Shown: positions 8,601 through 18,717 of the stretch, piece by piece
Numbering within the stretch: the first letter of the stretch is position 1
How the letters are laid out: every line of letters starts with the position of its first letter
Origin: Ahaetulla prasina
Taxonomy: Eukaryota; Chordata; Lepidosauria; Squamata; Colubridae
Assembly: GCF_028640845.1 (NCBI RefSeq)
Contig: NC_080543.1
Coordinates: 93,423,825 to 93,487,824, forward strand
Length of the DNA: 64,000 nt
Direction of reading: 5' to 3'
The notes under the pieces: model-generated
The model's database searches: none
What the model saw: the letters and a program-made list of their open reading frames with translations, nothing else
What the model was told of the DNA's origin: nothing
Program-made: the position numbers and the translations under genes

Positions 8601-11404
8601 CAGTGAAAATGAATAATTCTCTTTGTTTTCTGTCCAGATGTTGATGGAAAATAGATGTGCATCTCTGACGTTTTTCCTATTTAATAATAGCACAAATTAT
8701 TTATTCTCCATCTTAAATTATTCTGATCAAGTTAAAAAAAACCTGGTGGATCTTTCATAAAGGACGACTAAATGCTGTTCAGTCTAAGCACTGGAGCTCA
8801 GGAAATGTTATTTTAGCTTTTTACTTGATAGATCTTAGACTCAACAGAACCCTTAGACAAAACATATTTTGCAGTCCTGAAATCAGCCCATCTCTTTTCC
8901 ACTTGTCCTAGAACCTCTAGCTCTAGGTTTCTTCTCTGCTACACCTGCGTGAACCATAGAGATAGGGTGTTTTTGATAGCAGAGCATTTATGGGCAGAGG
9001 AAATTAAGTAATTGATAGAAATAACAGCAATAAATGTTTACCAGTTACTGGGTCTTAAAGTAAGAATTAAACATTCAAGAATCGAGAATAATTCAAAGAT
9101 TTTTAGGCCAGCCTGTCTTCAATAAACTGGAAGTCTTCCAGATGTGGAGTCTTAAGTTTTCAGAATTCTCAGTTACTGCAGTTATTTCCTCCCCCCTGCC
9201 CTCCCCCATATTTCCTTTGATTCTTCTCCCATATAAATACCAGGGTGCTGGTCCATAGTTATTTCACTGCCTCTGATTCATGTGTAAGAGACAGGCAGAA
9301 ATGTTTACCAGTTCTTTTTCTGCCTGTCTCCTGCACATGAATCAGAGATACAACTGTTAGGATTATTTTTTAGTCAGCTGTCTTTTATTTGCCTTTTCTC
9401 CTGTAGTTTTCTTGTACAAAATTATTTTGGGTTTTGGTGGCTAAGTTATAATAGATTTTTCTGTTCTCTGGTTCCAAACATTGGATCTGAATTTTTATAG
9501 CTATTGAGAGATAATTAAAACTCACACAATGACACAAAGAAAAAGGACAATAAATATGCAAAGAACATCATATATCAAAGTGCATCTGAGAATTCAGAAA
9601 TCTCTAATAGTAGTAGTTTTAAAATACATTCCTATGAAGAACTGTATTTCAAGCTCTCATGAGAATAAAAGCTAAACTAAAGCAGTTTCTTTTGTCGTCC
9701 CCCCCTTTCAGGTGTGTGGGAGTCCAGATATTCCTCTCCATCTTTTGAAATCTGTGGCTACATACAAAGGGATTGAACCCAGCGCTTCTCTAATTCAGTG
9801 GTTTTGGGAGGTGATGGAATCCTTCTCCAACACAGAACGGTCTCTGTTTTTGCGCTTTGTATGGGGTAGGACAAGACTTCCAAGAACCATTGCAGATTTC
9901 AGAGGCAGGGACTTTGTCATCCAGGTAAGATTTCGAGAGCTTCAGGACAGCAAAGTCCCCTTATCCCCTTATCCATGCAATGTAGGAAATGTATTGAAAG
10001 AAAACGGGAAGCTTACAGAGAAAATACTTGCTCTTGTTAGGTGTTTCTTTGAAGATTTCCAGTTCTCATTTTTTTTCTTGTCATGATTTCTATGTTTTTT
10101 TGGATACAAACAAAATGGTTCCGAAAGTAATGCACTGTTTTTTGTCACTGATGGAAAGTAAAAAATTTTCTTGATCCCATAATTATTCTGCTGAATAGTG
10201 ATGTACTTTGAATGAGAAAGTTGTTTATTTTCAGGAGATTAAAACAAAACGCTTAATGATGGTATATTTAAATGTTCATGGCTTAAATCAGCCATAACAA
10301 ATGTGTGAGATAGTGTGGGTAGGCAAAGATTTAATATTCTTCAACAAGAACATTTTCTAAAATATTCTGTGGAAAGACGGTGAAACTTTAATTTACAGAC
10401 AACCCATTCAGCAGTGTTCAAATGTAACAAATAAAATTCTAGGTCAGGCTTCACCCCACCCCCAACAATAAAGTTCTTTTTTTTTTCTCCCAAGAATCCC
10501 TGACAATTGAAGTAATTAATATAATTGACGTCATTTGTATCATTTAAGTCATTTGTGTAATTAGGTAAATGGCATAAATTGCTGCAAATTATGTTAGTTA
10601 CTTCAATTATACAAATTTGAACTTAATGGATGTTTGGCTTTGACATTACTTCCCCAAATTCAAGCATAAAATTGAGGTTTTACTATAAAACATGTTGATG
10701 GCATTCCAGTGGCACAAAGCACTAACCATAACACCCAATGGTCAAATCAAGAAGGTTCCTCATATGTGATTGGGTAGTCACAAGCACTAGTCCAAAATGT
10801 TCAAAATACCTTAAAAATTAGCTAAAACTTGCATGGCTGCTGACCCAGTGAAACATATACATATCTCCTTTGCACAATGCTTTTGCCATTAAATTACTAT
10901 TATGTGGATAGCAACTTGAGATACAGTTTCAAAATTAGCTGTTATTTGACTCTGGAGAAAGCAAAAGCAGGTGACAAATACCTTCCCTAGCCTGTCTTAG
11001 GAACAGGACTCTGACCCTCTTAGCTAGAGATAAGCCTTTTATTTTTCTGTAAGCATGGATAAGTGACAACTTTGAATTTTGTGCTATGCAAATGGCATTC
11101 AGTGAAATTGTTATTTTTTCCCCCCCAACAGGTTCTGGATAAATACAATCCTCCAGACCATTTTCTTCCTGAGTCCTACACATGCTTTTTTCTGCTGAAG
11201 CTTCCTAGGTATTCTTGCAAACAGGTTCTAGAAGAGAAACTAAAATATGCCATCCATTTCTGTAAATCTATAGACACGGATGACTATGCTCGGATAGCAT
11301 TGACAGGGGAGCCAACTGCTGATGACAGCAGTGATGATTCTGACAATGAAGATGCTGATTCTTTTGCTTCTGACTCCACACAAGACTATTTAACTGGCCA
11401 TTGA
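1272..11404 (+). CDS. HERC2: HERC2 3' portion: ten last coding exons (partial gene)
   Basis: HERC2 is a giant E3 ubiquitin ligase (about 4,834 residues in human) acting in DNA-damage signalling, centrosome and protein turnover. The exons here join in frame to give about 566 C-terminal residues: the end of the third RCC1-like domain ([20 protein letters not shown]), a linker, then the complete HECT domain ending in [10 protein letters not shown] and a TGA stop. The ubiquitin-accepting cysteine lies in [10 protein letters not shown], 73 residues from the end, as expected for human Cys4762. All phases match across the ten exons: 1272-1459, 2128-2325, 2907-2990, 4562-4703, 5582-5776, 5879-5991, 7646-7836, 8208-8313, 9712-9924 and 11132-11404. 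No premature stop or frameshift is seen, so the gene looks functional. Identification rests on recalled human protein sequence; similarity is very high. Earlier exons lie upstream of the window. OCA2 follows downstream in the same direction. Confidence 0.97.
1526..1660. mobile_element. TA-flanked MITE (Tc1/mariner-like) in HERC2 intron
   Basis: This 135-bp element has ~22-bp terminal inverted repeats (CCTGTTTCCCCACAAATAAG against GTCTTATTTTCGGGGAAACA). It is flanked by TA at 1524-1525 and 1661-1662, the target duplication of Tc1/mariner elements. It has no coding capacity. Similar 'cccc-gaaaataagac' repeats are common in reptiles and some mammals; the exact family name was not verified. Confidence 0.75.
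2128..2325 (+). CDS. HERC2: HERC2 exon (exon 85 equivalent) with GC donor
   Basis: It encodes 66 residues ([20 protein letters not shown] to [10 protein letters not shown]), phase 0 at both ends. The acceptor is TTTTGTAG. The conserved protein join QGK|EAAF forces the donor to be AAG|GCATGT, so the intron is GC-AG rather than GT-AG. Confidence 0.96.
2370..2570 (+). mobile_element. L2/CR1-type LINE 3' end in HERC2 intron
   Basis: A truncated T-rich 3' end finishes with the typical terminal stem CCGCCCTGAGTCC-TTCGGGAGAAGGGCGG followed by a short-repeat tail that has grown into (ATT)n. The same ending occurs at 39,807-40,020, and in reverse as a SINE tail at 19,820-19,860. The 5' boundary is approximate. 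Confidence 0.7.
2571..2664. repeat. (ATT)n microsatellite, ~31 units
   Basis: An uninterrupted trinucleotide run grown from the LINE tail just upstream. The poly-Tyr and poly-Asn reading frames over it are artefacts. Confidence 0.98.
2907..2990 (+). CDS. HERC2: HERC2 exon (exon 86 equivalent)
   Basis: It encodes 28 residues ([20 protein letters not shown] to VELNRIQ) between the acceptor TTTTTAG and the donor GTAAGA, phase 0. It precedes the intron equivalent to human intron 86. Confidence 0.95.
2991..4561 (+). promoter_or_regulatory. HERC2 intron equivalent to human intron 86 (OCA2 enhancer position)
   Basis: Counting back from the last exon, and assuming human-like structure, this is intron 86. 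In human that intron carries the melanocyte enhancer with rs12913832, which contacts the OCA2 promoter. A GTGCAGAAC word at 4336-4344, followed by TTTTAA, is on the HERC2 sense strand. As I recall it, the human element has the same nine bases on the same strand next to the variant. The rest of the intron is AT-rich and holds no obvious mobile element, unlike most larger introns here. Enhancer function is inferred, not shown. Confidence 0.35.
4562..4703 (+). CDS. HERC2: HERC2 exon (exon 87 equivalent)
   Basis: It encodes [20 protein letters not shown] through [10 protein letters not shown], ending after the first base of a Gly codon (phase 1). The acceptor is GATCAG and the donor GTAGTA. Confidence 0.95.
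4950..5312. mobile_element. TA-flanked palindromic MITE (CAGGTAGTCC family), diverged
   Basis: The ends TAGATAGTTCTCAATTTATG and AAGTTGAGGATGACCTG match the family's inverted termini. The interior resembles the intact copy at 49,447-49,825 (phrases such as 'gtcactaagtgacca' and 'catgtgaccatggg'). It lies in the intron between 4,703 and 5,582. Confidence 0.75.
5582..5776 (+). CDS. HERC2: HERC2 exon (exon 88 equivalent), start of HECT domain
   Basis: It encodes [20 protein letters not shown] through NMFRFLG: the N-terminal HECT lobe ([20 protein letters not shown]). The acceptor is TCTCAG. The donor GGTAAA follows the first base of a Gly codon. Confidence 0.96.
5879..5991 (+). CDS. HERC2: HERC2 exon (exon 89 equivalent) with GC donor
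   Basis: It encodes [20 protein letters not shown] through IADLSE. The preceding intron is only 102 bp (5777-5878). The protein join DLSE|VDKD fixes the donor as GAG|GCAAGA, a second GC-AG intron in this gene. Confidence 0.96.
6038..6211. mobile_element. hAT-like MITE, right end truncated
   Basis: It starts CAGTGGTTCTCAGCTTGTGG, a common hAT terminus, and its interior ends GAAAAGGTTGAG. The last bases expected for the right end are missing, so no complete 8-bp duplication can be shown. It lies in a HERC2 intron. Confidence 0.6.
6563..6762 (+). mobile_element. CR1 LINE 3' end
   Basis: The sequence has the standard CR1 ending: 'gaaatttcctgacag', 'ttggactagaagacct', 'cccttccaactctgttatt'. It is a 5'-truncated copy of about 200 bp in a HERC2 intron, and its tail seeds the pentanucleotide array that follows. 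Confidence 0.85.
6763..6914. repeat. Compound pentanucleotide satellite (TATTC/CCATT/CCAGT/CTAGT)
   Basis: About 150 bp of 5-bp units change step by step: TATTC and CCATT, then about 15 copies of CCAGT, six of CTAGT, then TATTC again. It appears to have expanded from the CR1 tail directly upstream. Confidence 0.95.
7646..7836 (+). CDS. HERC2: HERC2 exon (exon 90 equivalent)
   Basis: It encodes [20 protein letters not shown] through [14 protein letters not shown]-lobe. The acceptor is AAAAG and the donor GTTTGT, splitting an Arg codon after two bases. Confidence 0.96.
8208..8313 (+). CDS. HERC2: HERC2 exon (exon 91 equivalent)
   Basis: It encodes [20 protein letters not shown] through FTGYELETM in the HECT domain. 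The acceptor is TTGGCAG and the donor GTGGGT, phase 0 at the 3' end. Confidence 0.96.
9271..9347. repeat. Intronic hairpin with two 14-bp paired blocks
   Basis: CTCTGATTCATGTG pairs perfectly with CACATGAATCAGAG, and GAGACAGGCAGAAA with TTTCTGCCTGTCTC. The blocks are separated by a 3x3 internal mismatch and closed by a ~16-nt loop. It lies between HERC2 coding exons at 8,313 and 9,712. No known small RNA was recognised. Confidence 0.8.
9712..9924 (+). CDS. HERC2: HERC2 exon (exon 92 equivalent)
   Basis: It encodes 71 residues ([20 protein letters not shown] through FRGRDFVIQ), including the conserved HECT segment [12 protein letters not shown]. The acceptor is TTTCAG and the donor GTAAGA, phase 0. 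Confidence 0.97.
11132..11404 (+). CDS. HERC2: HERC2 last coding exon with catalytic cysteine
   Basis: It encodes 90 residues and a TGA stop. The HECT C-lobe carries the thioester cysteine in SYTCFF (codon 11,183-11,185). The protein ends with the acidic tail [19 protein letters not shown] and the terminal DYLTGH. The acceptor CCCAACAG follows a long pyrimidine run. Confidence 0.97.
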   Translation, partial: VLDKYNPPDHFLPESYTCFFLLKLPRYSCKQVLEEKLKYAIHFCKSIDTDDYARIALTGEPTADDSSDDSDNEDADSFASDSTQDYLTGH

Positions 11405-11915
11405 GAGGGAAGGCCCCTTGCCAGAGACAATGCTGGAGCCCCGGAACAGAGTGCCACAAAATAGCTTTGATGCAACGGGTCACAGTCCAAAGGCATGCAA
11501 GCAGAGAACTACTAATCATTACTAAACGAGGAGTATGTACTACTTGGTGTAGGAATAATGGCAAATAATGGAAATAACTGTCTCTAGCACTCGTGGGTGC
11601 CATACATGGGCATTGAACATCTGTTTTGATGGCTGGAGATTCCCTTCACCCACTTGATGCTGCGCTGCAGATAGAACTTGGTGTTTACTGATGTGTTGTA
11701 AATGTTTATAAAACATTGGTAGTGTGGAATTTAAAAAACTGAAATTATTTTAAATGGTCAGTGCAATAGGTTTTCTTTTTTCAAATTAAGTGTTGTGTTC
11801 TTTGCATCTTCTTGATTGTATATTGGAACTACTGTGCAATTACTGAATAGTATTATAAATATTTCAATTAACTTTAATAGTTGTTTGGTTATTAAAAACT
11901 TTTTTTGAACGCTGT
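11405..11915 (+). terminator. HERC2: HERC2 3' UTR and polyadenylation region
   Basis: AT-rich UTR follows the stop codon. The best polyadenylation signal is ATTAAA at 11,891-11,896, with a T-rich stretch after it. The cleavage site is estimated, not known. Confidence 0.65.
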
Positions 11916-12580
11916 TATCAGTATTTATTATATTCTAGTCAACCAGCTGCCTTATTAAGTAGCCAACAACTTATTAAGCTTGCCATCTTTCAATGTCATG
12001 TTATCTCCTGTCTTCCTTCCCTCTCTCTGAATAACAGGATTCTTAACATAAGATATAAAATCTACATAAATGTGCCATGACCATGTCAAATTATAATCTC
12101 TTTCTCAATAAAACAGCCATCACTACCCCACTGACAGCTTAATAGGGCTTTTTATGGTGAGTAATCTTTCCAGGGGTTTCCAACTTCTAAAACACCATTG
12201 TAGATTCAACAAAGAAGTGTTGCTCTACTAAAATTTCAAGCCTTAGATGGCCTAGAGTTTATTTCTGAATTAGTTCAAAAGAAAAAAAAGTCAAGTCACC
12301 TTTGAGTGAAATTTGATTCCTGGTGATTATGTGGAGTATACCTGTACAGTTCTCTTGGCATGCTACAGAAGCGATTTGCCATTGCTTTCTTCCTGGATAT
12401 ATTTTTAGTTTCCTAAATTCAAAAAGCCTGGGATTCTCTAGCCAGTCTTGGGATTTTAGCTATGAAGTAGAAAATTTCCCAACTTGTTTCCATTTATTTG
12501 TAATTGTTTTTATGCATCTAAATAATTTGCCATTCATATTCCAAGCCCACCGAGAGTTTTTGAGAGGAGTAAGATATGAA
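11916..12580. other. HERC2 downstream flank, nothing recognised
   Basis: AT-rich intergenic sequence without a convincing exon, promoter or named repeat. Confidence 0.6.
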
Positions 12581-12581
12581 T

Positions 12582-12639
12582 GTGTGTGTGTGTGTGTGTA
12601 TACATACACACACACAAATATATACATATACGCATATAG

Positions 12640-12682
<43 letters not shown>
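12582..12682. repeat. (TG)n-(CA)n compound microsatellite
   Basis: TG repeats switch to CA repeats through TACATA-rich spacers, so the two halves can pair as an inverted structure. Confidence 0.95.
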
Positions 12683-12683
<1 letters not shown>

Positions 12684-12945
12684 CAAACTGCCACATATGA
12701 ATCACTGCTTAATCTTGACTTTCTCTTTCTGTCCCATAGAGCCTGTTTCAAATTATCCCTGGGAGACCTTTTGTCTCGGACTTTCTTAGAGCCTCAAAAC
12801 ATACACTTCATTTCTTAAATTACATTTTCACTAATCATTCTTTTTAATTTTAAATCTTCACATTAAGTATTGGACTTTATTTGAAAAATAAAATTAGGAC
12901 TACTATGCTGATGGACAATTGTTTCATTTAGTTAGTATCTTAGTG

Positions 12946-13182
12946 CAGTGGTCCCCAACCATTGCAACTTGGCGGCCTAAGTGGATCCAGGCCACACGAG
13001 TGGCGGGCTGACATGCAGGCATACACGCAGCTCAACTCACACAAGCAGTGGGTTGGAGCGCAAGCATATGCACATGCTGCTCAACTGCAAGTTGACTTGC
13101 GCGTGCATACCCGTACACACTAGCCCACCTCTTGTGTGGTTGGTTCCTGGCCTGGTAGTGGCTTGGGGGCTGAGGACCCCTG
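12946..13182. mobile_element. hAT MITE (CAGTGGTCCCCAACC)
   Basis: The element is 237 bp with ends CAGTGGTCCCCAACC and GAGGACCCCTG. Near-matching 8-bp flanks (TCTTAGTG and CCTTAGTA) fit a decayed hAT duplication. Confidence 0.75.
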
Positions 13183-13190
13183 CCTTAGTA

Positions 13191-14484
13191 TACAAATACA
13201 AATTTAGATCAGGTGATGAATCATATACATATCCAATTTTAAGGGATTGACATGAATTTTGGGCATATACACAGACACAGCCTAACACAATTCAACCGTT
13301 TTCTGTCAAAATCATGATTATATCTATTTTTTAATCTATTATACTTTGAAATAAACATTTATTTATTAAATTAAAATGCATAGTGTTGGATCGATTAGAA
13401 CTCACAGTAGCTAGAAAATGAAAATTGTCCCTTGATTATTTTTAATAGTAAATTTGCTTAAGCTCAGGGCAAATTTTTAATTTTACTCCAAAATTTTAAG
13501 TCAGAAGTTAGGTCCGTTGACAAATTTCTGCTTTAATAATAATACTTTCCTTGTGTTGCTCTTTCACTTTACAATGAGTTTCCTAATAGCTCCTTTAAAC
13601 CGTGCTAATCTCTGGCTATTCCTTGACTTGTCGCTCTATAGGATTAGTTTGCAAAAGTGGGTCCAGTGTTTTAAAAACTAACACAACCCCCTTACAATAA
13701 GGTTTTCATTAACAATCTTAGATTATCACATTCTATCACATTTTTCTATTTCACTAAGCAATGTGAGGCCTCTGTTCATTGAAAGGGCAAATTCTTTTGA
13801 CTTTGTTTTTGCTTTAATTTAACCCCCCCCCCCCAGTGCTGGCTTAGTTTCTGACTTGCAAAGAAACTTCCCTTGCGCTTGCATTTTCAGCACTGTTCAA
13901 AGTCACATGGCAAAAGATTTTTTACATAACCTATCATACAGAATTGAAAATTTGGTACCAATGCCAAAAGAGATGTTAGAACTGGAATCAATATTGCTAA
14001 TAGCTCAATATTTACTTGCTGGGTTAACCCAAAGTTAAACCACAATTACTGGAATTCAATAGAGGCAAACTAGAAAGTAACATACTATAATCTGAAACTA
14101 ATATTTAACAACCCGTTATATAAGGCACATAACAAGTGTTCTCTCACTGTTATGTAAGAGAAGTCCAATTGTAGGCATTCTGTATAAATTAAAAACTAAA
14201 ACTAGATCATGCAGCCATTCTGTTTGTTACCATCATCAAGCTATAACCAGAAATGTGTTTAGGATTCAGGCAACTGTTTTATGATTTGACTACCTGCTAC
14301 TATGAGTTTGAGGATATAGGTTTGAACTTCATTTGGAGCCTATCTCTGAAGACTAAACGCTTCAGGTTGCATGTACTGTTGTGTGCCCAGAGAAGGATAA
14401 AAGAACAAATGTTACTAAGATACAGGCTTAAAAATATAATGTGTCAATTACTTTTTGGGTGTGAGAGCAACTAATATGTACATC
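13191..14484. other. Intergenic, nothing recognised
   Basis: AT-rich sequence with one poly-C run near 13,823. No gene or clear repeat seen. Confidence 0.55.
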
Positions 14485-14654
14485 AGTGGTGGGTTGCTAC
14501 CGGTTTACCACAGATTGGGCAAACCGGTAGCGGCGGCAGGAGGCTCCACGCACCTGCCCAGATGCTTTGACGCATACGCAGAAGTGCTGTGCGCGAGGGA
14601 GCGCGCACGCCCACGAGCAAACCAGTGGCAACAGGTTTTGAAACTCTACCCTGA
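14485..14654. mobile_element. hAT MITE, CAGTGGTGGGTT family, diverged
   Basis: It starts CAGTGGTGGGTTGCTACCGG and ends GAAACTCTACCCTG, with internal ACCGGT motifs shared with the copies at 43,624 and 44,985. No clear target duplication remains. Confidence 0.65.
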
Positions 14655-14739
14655 TATATAATAATAATATATAATATTAGCTTGCTGGTGAAAATGCTAG
14701 CCTTGGTTTATATGAAGAAACAGGCCTGAAATCTTGGAA

Positions 14740-15191
14740 TATTCTAACTGCCCACCGGTTCCACAGTAATGTGCCGTGTATCGTCATCTGCGCATGCATC
14801 TTGCGCATCGTGGATTGAGTTGGGGGGGCGCCGGCTAGCAGCTCTGCTTGTCCGTTACAGCTGGGTGGTGTGGGGGGAGATGCGCGAGCTATTCTGGGAC
14901 AAGGCACTTGTTTGCAGTTGCACTATAGTGCCATTTTGTTTCACTTACGTAATGTGAACTAAACTTATGCGCAGGCAATACAAATAGTATATTTTCAGAA
15001 ATTTAAATTGTCACGGGGAATTTTATGAAAACCTAATGAAAATGTTTTTAAATAATGCTATGAATTTTTTTTAAAAAGTCAATTAAATTAAAAAAAAGGA
15101 AAGTGCTTCAATATCGGACAAAACCCCTACCGCCCACCATGAAAGCTGGAACGCCCACTAGTGGGTGGTAAGGACCAGGTTGACTACCACT
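14740..15191. mobile_element. hAT-like element, right end seen
   Basis: The right end reads GTTGACTACCACTG after 'cgcccactagtgggtggtaa', a common squamate hAT terminus. The left end is not defined. A relatively GC-rich interior at 14,745-14,890 changes to AT-rich. Confidence 0.4.
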
Positions 15192-15195
15192 GCTA

Positions 15196-15585
15196 TAGGT
15201 AGTCCTTGACCTACAACAATTTGTTTAGTGACCATTCAAAGTTGCAATGGCACTGAAAAAAGTAGCTTATGACCAGTTTTCTCAGTTGCAACCCGTTGTA
15301 GCATCCCCATGATCATGTGATCAAAATTTAAATGCTTGGCAATTGGTTCATATTTATCACTATTGCTGTGTCCCAAGGTCATGTGTTCCCCTTTTTGCGA
15401 CCTTCTGACAACCAAAGTCAATGGGGAAGCCAGATTTACTTAACAAAAGTTTGACTAATTTAACTACAGTAATTCACTTTGGCAGGAAGGGTCGTAAAAT
15501 GGGACACACTCACTTAAATGTTTCAGTTAGCAACATAAATTTTGGGCTCAATTGTGGTCTGTCAGCACTGCTTGTTGAATGTAGC
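15196..15585. mobile_element. TA-type palindromic MITE (CAGGTAGTCC family), right end lost
   Basis: The left end TAGGTAGTCCTTGACCTACA and the interior match the intact copy at 49,447-49,825 over most of its length. The expected inverted right terminus is absent. Confidence 0.75.
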
Positions 15586-16629
15586 TGTGGTTAGTTAAAA
15601 TCTAATACCTAGCTCCGGGGCTAGCTACCTTGTTTGATTTGAAAATTGGAAGAGTTCAGTTTTTCGCTTCAGGGGTTTTTCTGTTTTACACAACTTACAG
15701 GGTTGTGTAAACAACAATGTCACCCTGAAATGTTAATTTTAAATAATCTTCAAGATAGCTTTGTCATTGTGAAGTGTTAACTTTTGATTAAAAAAGAGGT
15801 AGTGCAGAAATTGGTAGGTGAGTAATAGAATGGGATCAGAAACAATGTCACACTATTGTCAAGGCTATGTTTGAAATGGAAAATGTATTTTGCTTCCAAT
15901 TCAGAACAAAATATCTTTACTAGGAATATTCTACTGGCGTATTCTGAGGTGACTGCAGAACAAAATTTAAACATCTCAACTATTCCATATTCCATATTTT
16001 GTTGGAACAATATTTGAAATTTTTTAAGGGTTCTTGCCATGGGAAAAAAATGGGAAGTCAAGCTCATTGTTTTTTACCCTATGCTTCAAAACGTATCTAG
16101 TATTGCAATTATCCTTGATGCTACCAACCAACTTTCAGACAAATTGCCCAGAGAGATTATGTTTAAAACTTTTGAAAACTCCCACTATAAAAACAGTACG
16201 GAAACAACTTCTTTTTATTCTAGCACTCCAACATTCTTCTTTTTCCCTTAAAGTAGTCTAATTGAAAGAATATCAAGAGAAACTAAACTTAGGGTTCTTT
16301 TTTAAAAGAACATACTAAATTCTCCTACATTACTTTCAAATCAGTTATCTCCTTCAGGGCAAGCTGGTGAAAGTCATTTAGCTGGACACAAACACCAGTT
16401 AATTCATTGATTAAAATGAACTTCTTTCAAAATGTTTTAAAACAAGCAACTTAATAAATAGTACTTATTATTTGCCTTAATTGACTGAGGTTTTGCTGAA
16501 GACATTATATTTAGAGGATTCCCATGATGTACGAATAAAATTCCCTAATCAAAATCTGAGAACTTAGTGAGACAAATCTTTGTTGACTCCTGGTTATTAT
16601 TGCATTGCTTTCAAATTTAGAGAATATAT
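15586..16629. other. Intergenic, nothing recognised
   Basis: Overlapping short reading frames on both strands show no family signature. No splice-bounded exon was convincing. Confidence 0.5.
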
Positions 16630-17680
16630 CATAAAAAGGTCTGAGCAATCGGGGGAGAAGGTCCTTAGTAAGAGAGGTGACCAAGAACCTGATGGTCACC
16701 CTGACTGAGCTCCAGATATCCTGTGTGGAGATGGGAAAAATTTCCAGAAGGACAACCATCATGGCAGCCCTCCACCGATCTGGGCTTTATGGCAAAATGG
16801 CTAGATGGAAGCCTCTCTTCAGTGCAAAACACATGAAAATCCAACTGGAGTTTGCAAAAGAGCACCTGAAGGACTCTCAGACTACAAGGAACAAAAATCT
16901 CTGGTTTGATGAAGCCAAGATTGAACTGTTTAGCCTCAATTCTAAACATTATGTCTGGAGGATACCTCTGATCACCTGCCCAATATTATCCCAACAGTGA
17001 AGCATGGTGGTGGCAGCATCATGCTGTGGAGGTGTTTTTTAGCAGCAGGGACTGGGACACTGGTCAGGGTTGATGGAAAACTGAATGGAACGTACAGGGA
17101 TATCTTCAAACCTGTTCCACAGTGCTCAGGACCTCAGACTGGGCCAAAGGTTCACTTTCCATCATGACAACAATCCTAAGGACATAGCCAAGACAACAAA
17201 GGAATGGCTTAGGGACAACTCTGAATGTCCTAAAATGACCCAAAGCCTTTACTTGAACACTATTGAACGTCTCTGAAGGGACCTGAAAGTGGCTGTGCAC
17301 AGACGGTCGCCATCCAACCTGACTGAGCTTTAGAGGATTTGCAAGGAGGAATGGCAGAAAATCTCTCAATCCAGGTGTGCAAAGCTTGTTGCATCATACC
17401 CAAGAAGACTCGAGGCTGTAATTGCTGCCAAAGGTGCTTCAACAAAGTACTGAGTGAAGGGTCTGACTACTTAATGCCAATGTGATATTTCATTTTTTCC
17501 CTTTTTAATACATTTACAAACATTTCTAAAATTCTGTATGGGGTACTGAAGCTAGATTGAGAAAAAAATGAATTTCAACAATTGTAGAATCAGATTGCAG
17601 CATAACAAAATTGACAAAAGCAAAGGGGTCTGAATGCATTGTGTACTTTTTTGTTGTACCAAAATGGTGAGTAGCTCTGT
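16630..17680 (+). pseudogene. Degraded Tc1-like transposase element
   Basis: Pieces of a Tc1 transposase can be read in order in more than one frame. An N-terminal part has RSGLYGKMARWKPL and HMKIQLEFAKEHLKDSQ. The DDE core follows with [20 protein letters not shown], then SIMLW-like remains, [14 protein letters not shown], and a C-terminal LTEL...EEWQKISQSRCAKLV. Several stops and frameshifts disable it. The right end GGGGTCTGAATGCATTGTG resembles fish-type Tc1 ends. No matching left terminus was found, so limits are approximate. Confidence 0.85.
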
Positions 17681-18717
17681 ATTTTCTTTGTACCCATCTT
17701 CACTGAGCAGCTGGTATCCAGAATATTTTTCCTTTTATTTTGAACATGAAGATGCCGTTTTAGCTGTTCTTTGAATTCTTTGCAACTTCGGCTCCCTGTG
17801 AACTTTAATCTTTCAGAATTTCTTCAATTTTTGCTCTTTTCTGATATCTTTTTTCACTTACACTTTTTCACTTTCTGTGCAGCCACAGTGACTTGTTCCA
17901 CTGTTCTCTCCCCCCACCACACTCTTTTGAAAAGTTTGCAGTTATGCCGTTGTAAATTAGTACCTCTCTGGAATGGGGGAAGTGGGAAGTGAGAAAAATG
18001 ACATAGGGTCAATTGAGAGTTGGCAACTGAGAAGAGCTATTGCGTTTAAAAAGGGATGCTGCTCACAAGAATGCCAGACTGGCAGAGAAGAAAAGAAGAA
18101 AACACAAAAGCCCATAGAAATTGTGAGCCTAAGAAGACATTCCGAGAGATCGTTTTGTAACTGTGGATCTGAATAGAAAAGATGGAAGTGGGGAAACTGT
18201 AATTAGTCCAGCTGATAACAATGCCTGAGGGGTCCTTGGCTGTAAACAGTATGTGGGAATGCCCTTGGGAGTAAGGGAAGTGCCACAGCCAGGGGAATGG
18301 TAAATTCTGGCAGATTAATTTGCAGAAGGAACATGGTTGTGATAAACTTCCCAGAAGGGACTACCTCTAATTTCTTGGGCTGTAAAGGTGATGGAGTGGG
18401 GGAGGGGGAGAGGGAAAAGAGACAAATGTACTTTGAGACTTGCAAGATTCCGTTAATGTAACATTACAATAAAGTAGAATTAGTTTATCTGGATGTGTTC
18501 TCTGTGTGAAATACCCACAAGGCTGACCTGGGACGGAAGAAATGGGGAGTGGGGGGGAGGGTGGAATTATCCTGACATTTTTATTATAAAATACTCTACA
18601 GGGGGCTGCCCTTAAAGACACTGTTCAAGGGGAGAAGAGAAATTACTATTTCAAAAAGTGTCAGAATTGAGCTGTAAAACAATAAAAAAGAGTAAAGTCT
18701 CAGTGCAATTACCTGTA
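17681..18717. other. Intergenic, nothing recognised
   Basis: No gene or clear repeat recognised. A purine-rich stretch lies at 17,960-18,180, and G-rich runs at 18,395-18,415 and 18,541-18,560. Confidence 0.5.

Noticed and set aside
10526..10533. TGACGTCA, consensus CRE site in a HERC2 intron
   Set aside because: One 8-mer is expected about once in 64 kb; no supporting context.
12460..12818. Short Cys/Val- and His/Thr-rich frames
   Set aside because: They arise from the (TG)n/(CA)n repeat.
15777..16261. Overlapping 70-96 codon frames on both strands
   Set aside because: No family motif, splice context or codon bias; AT-rich chance frames.
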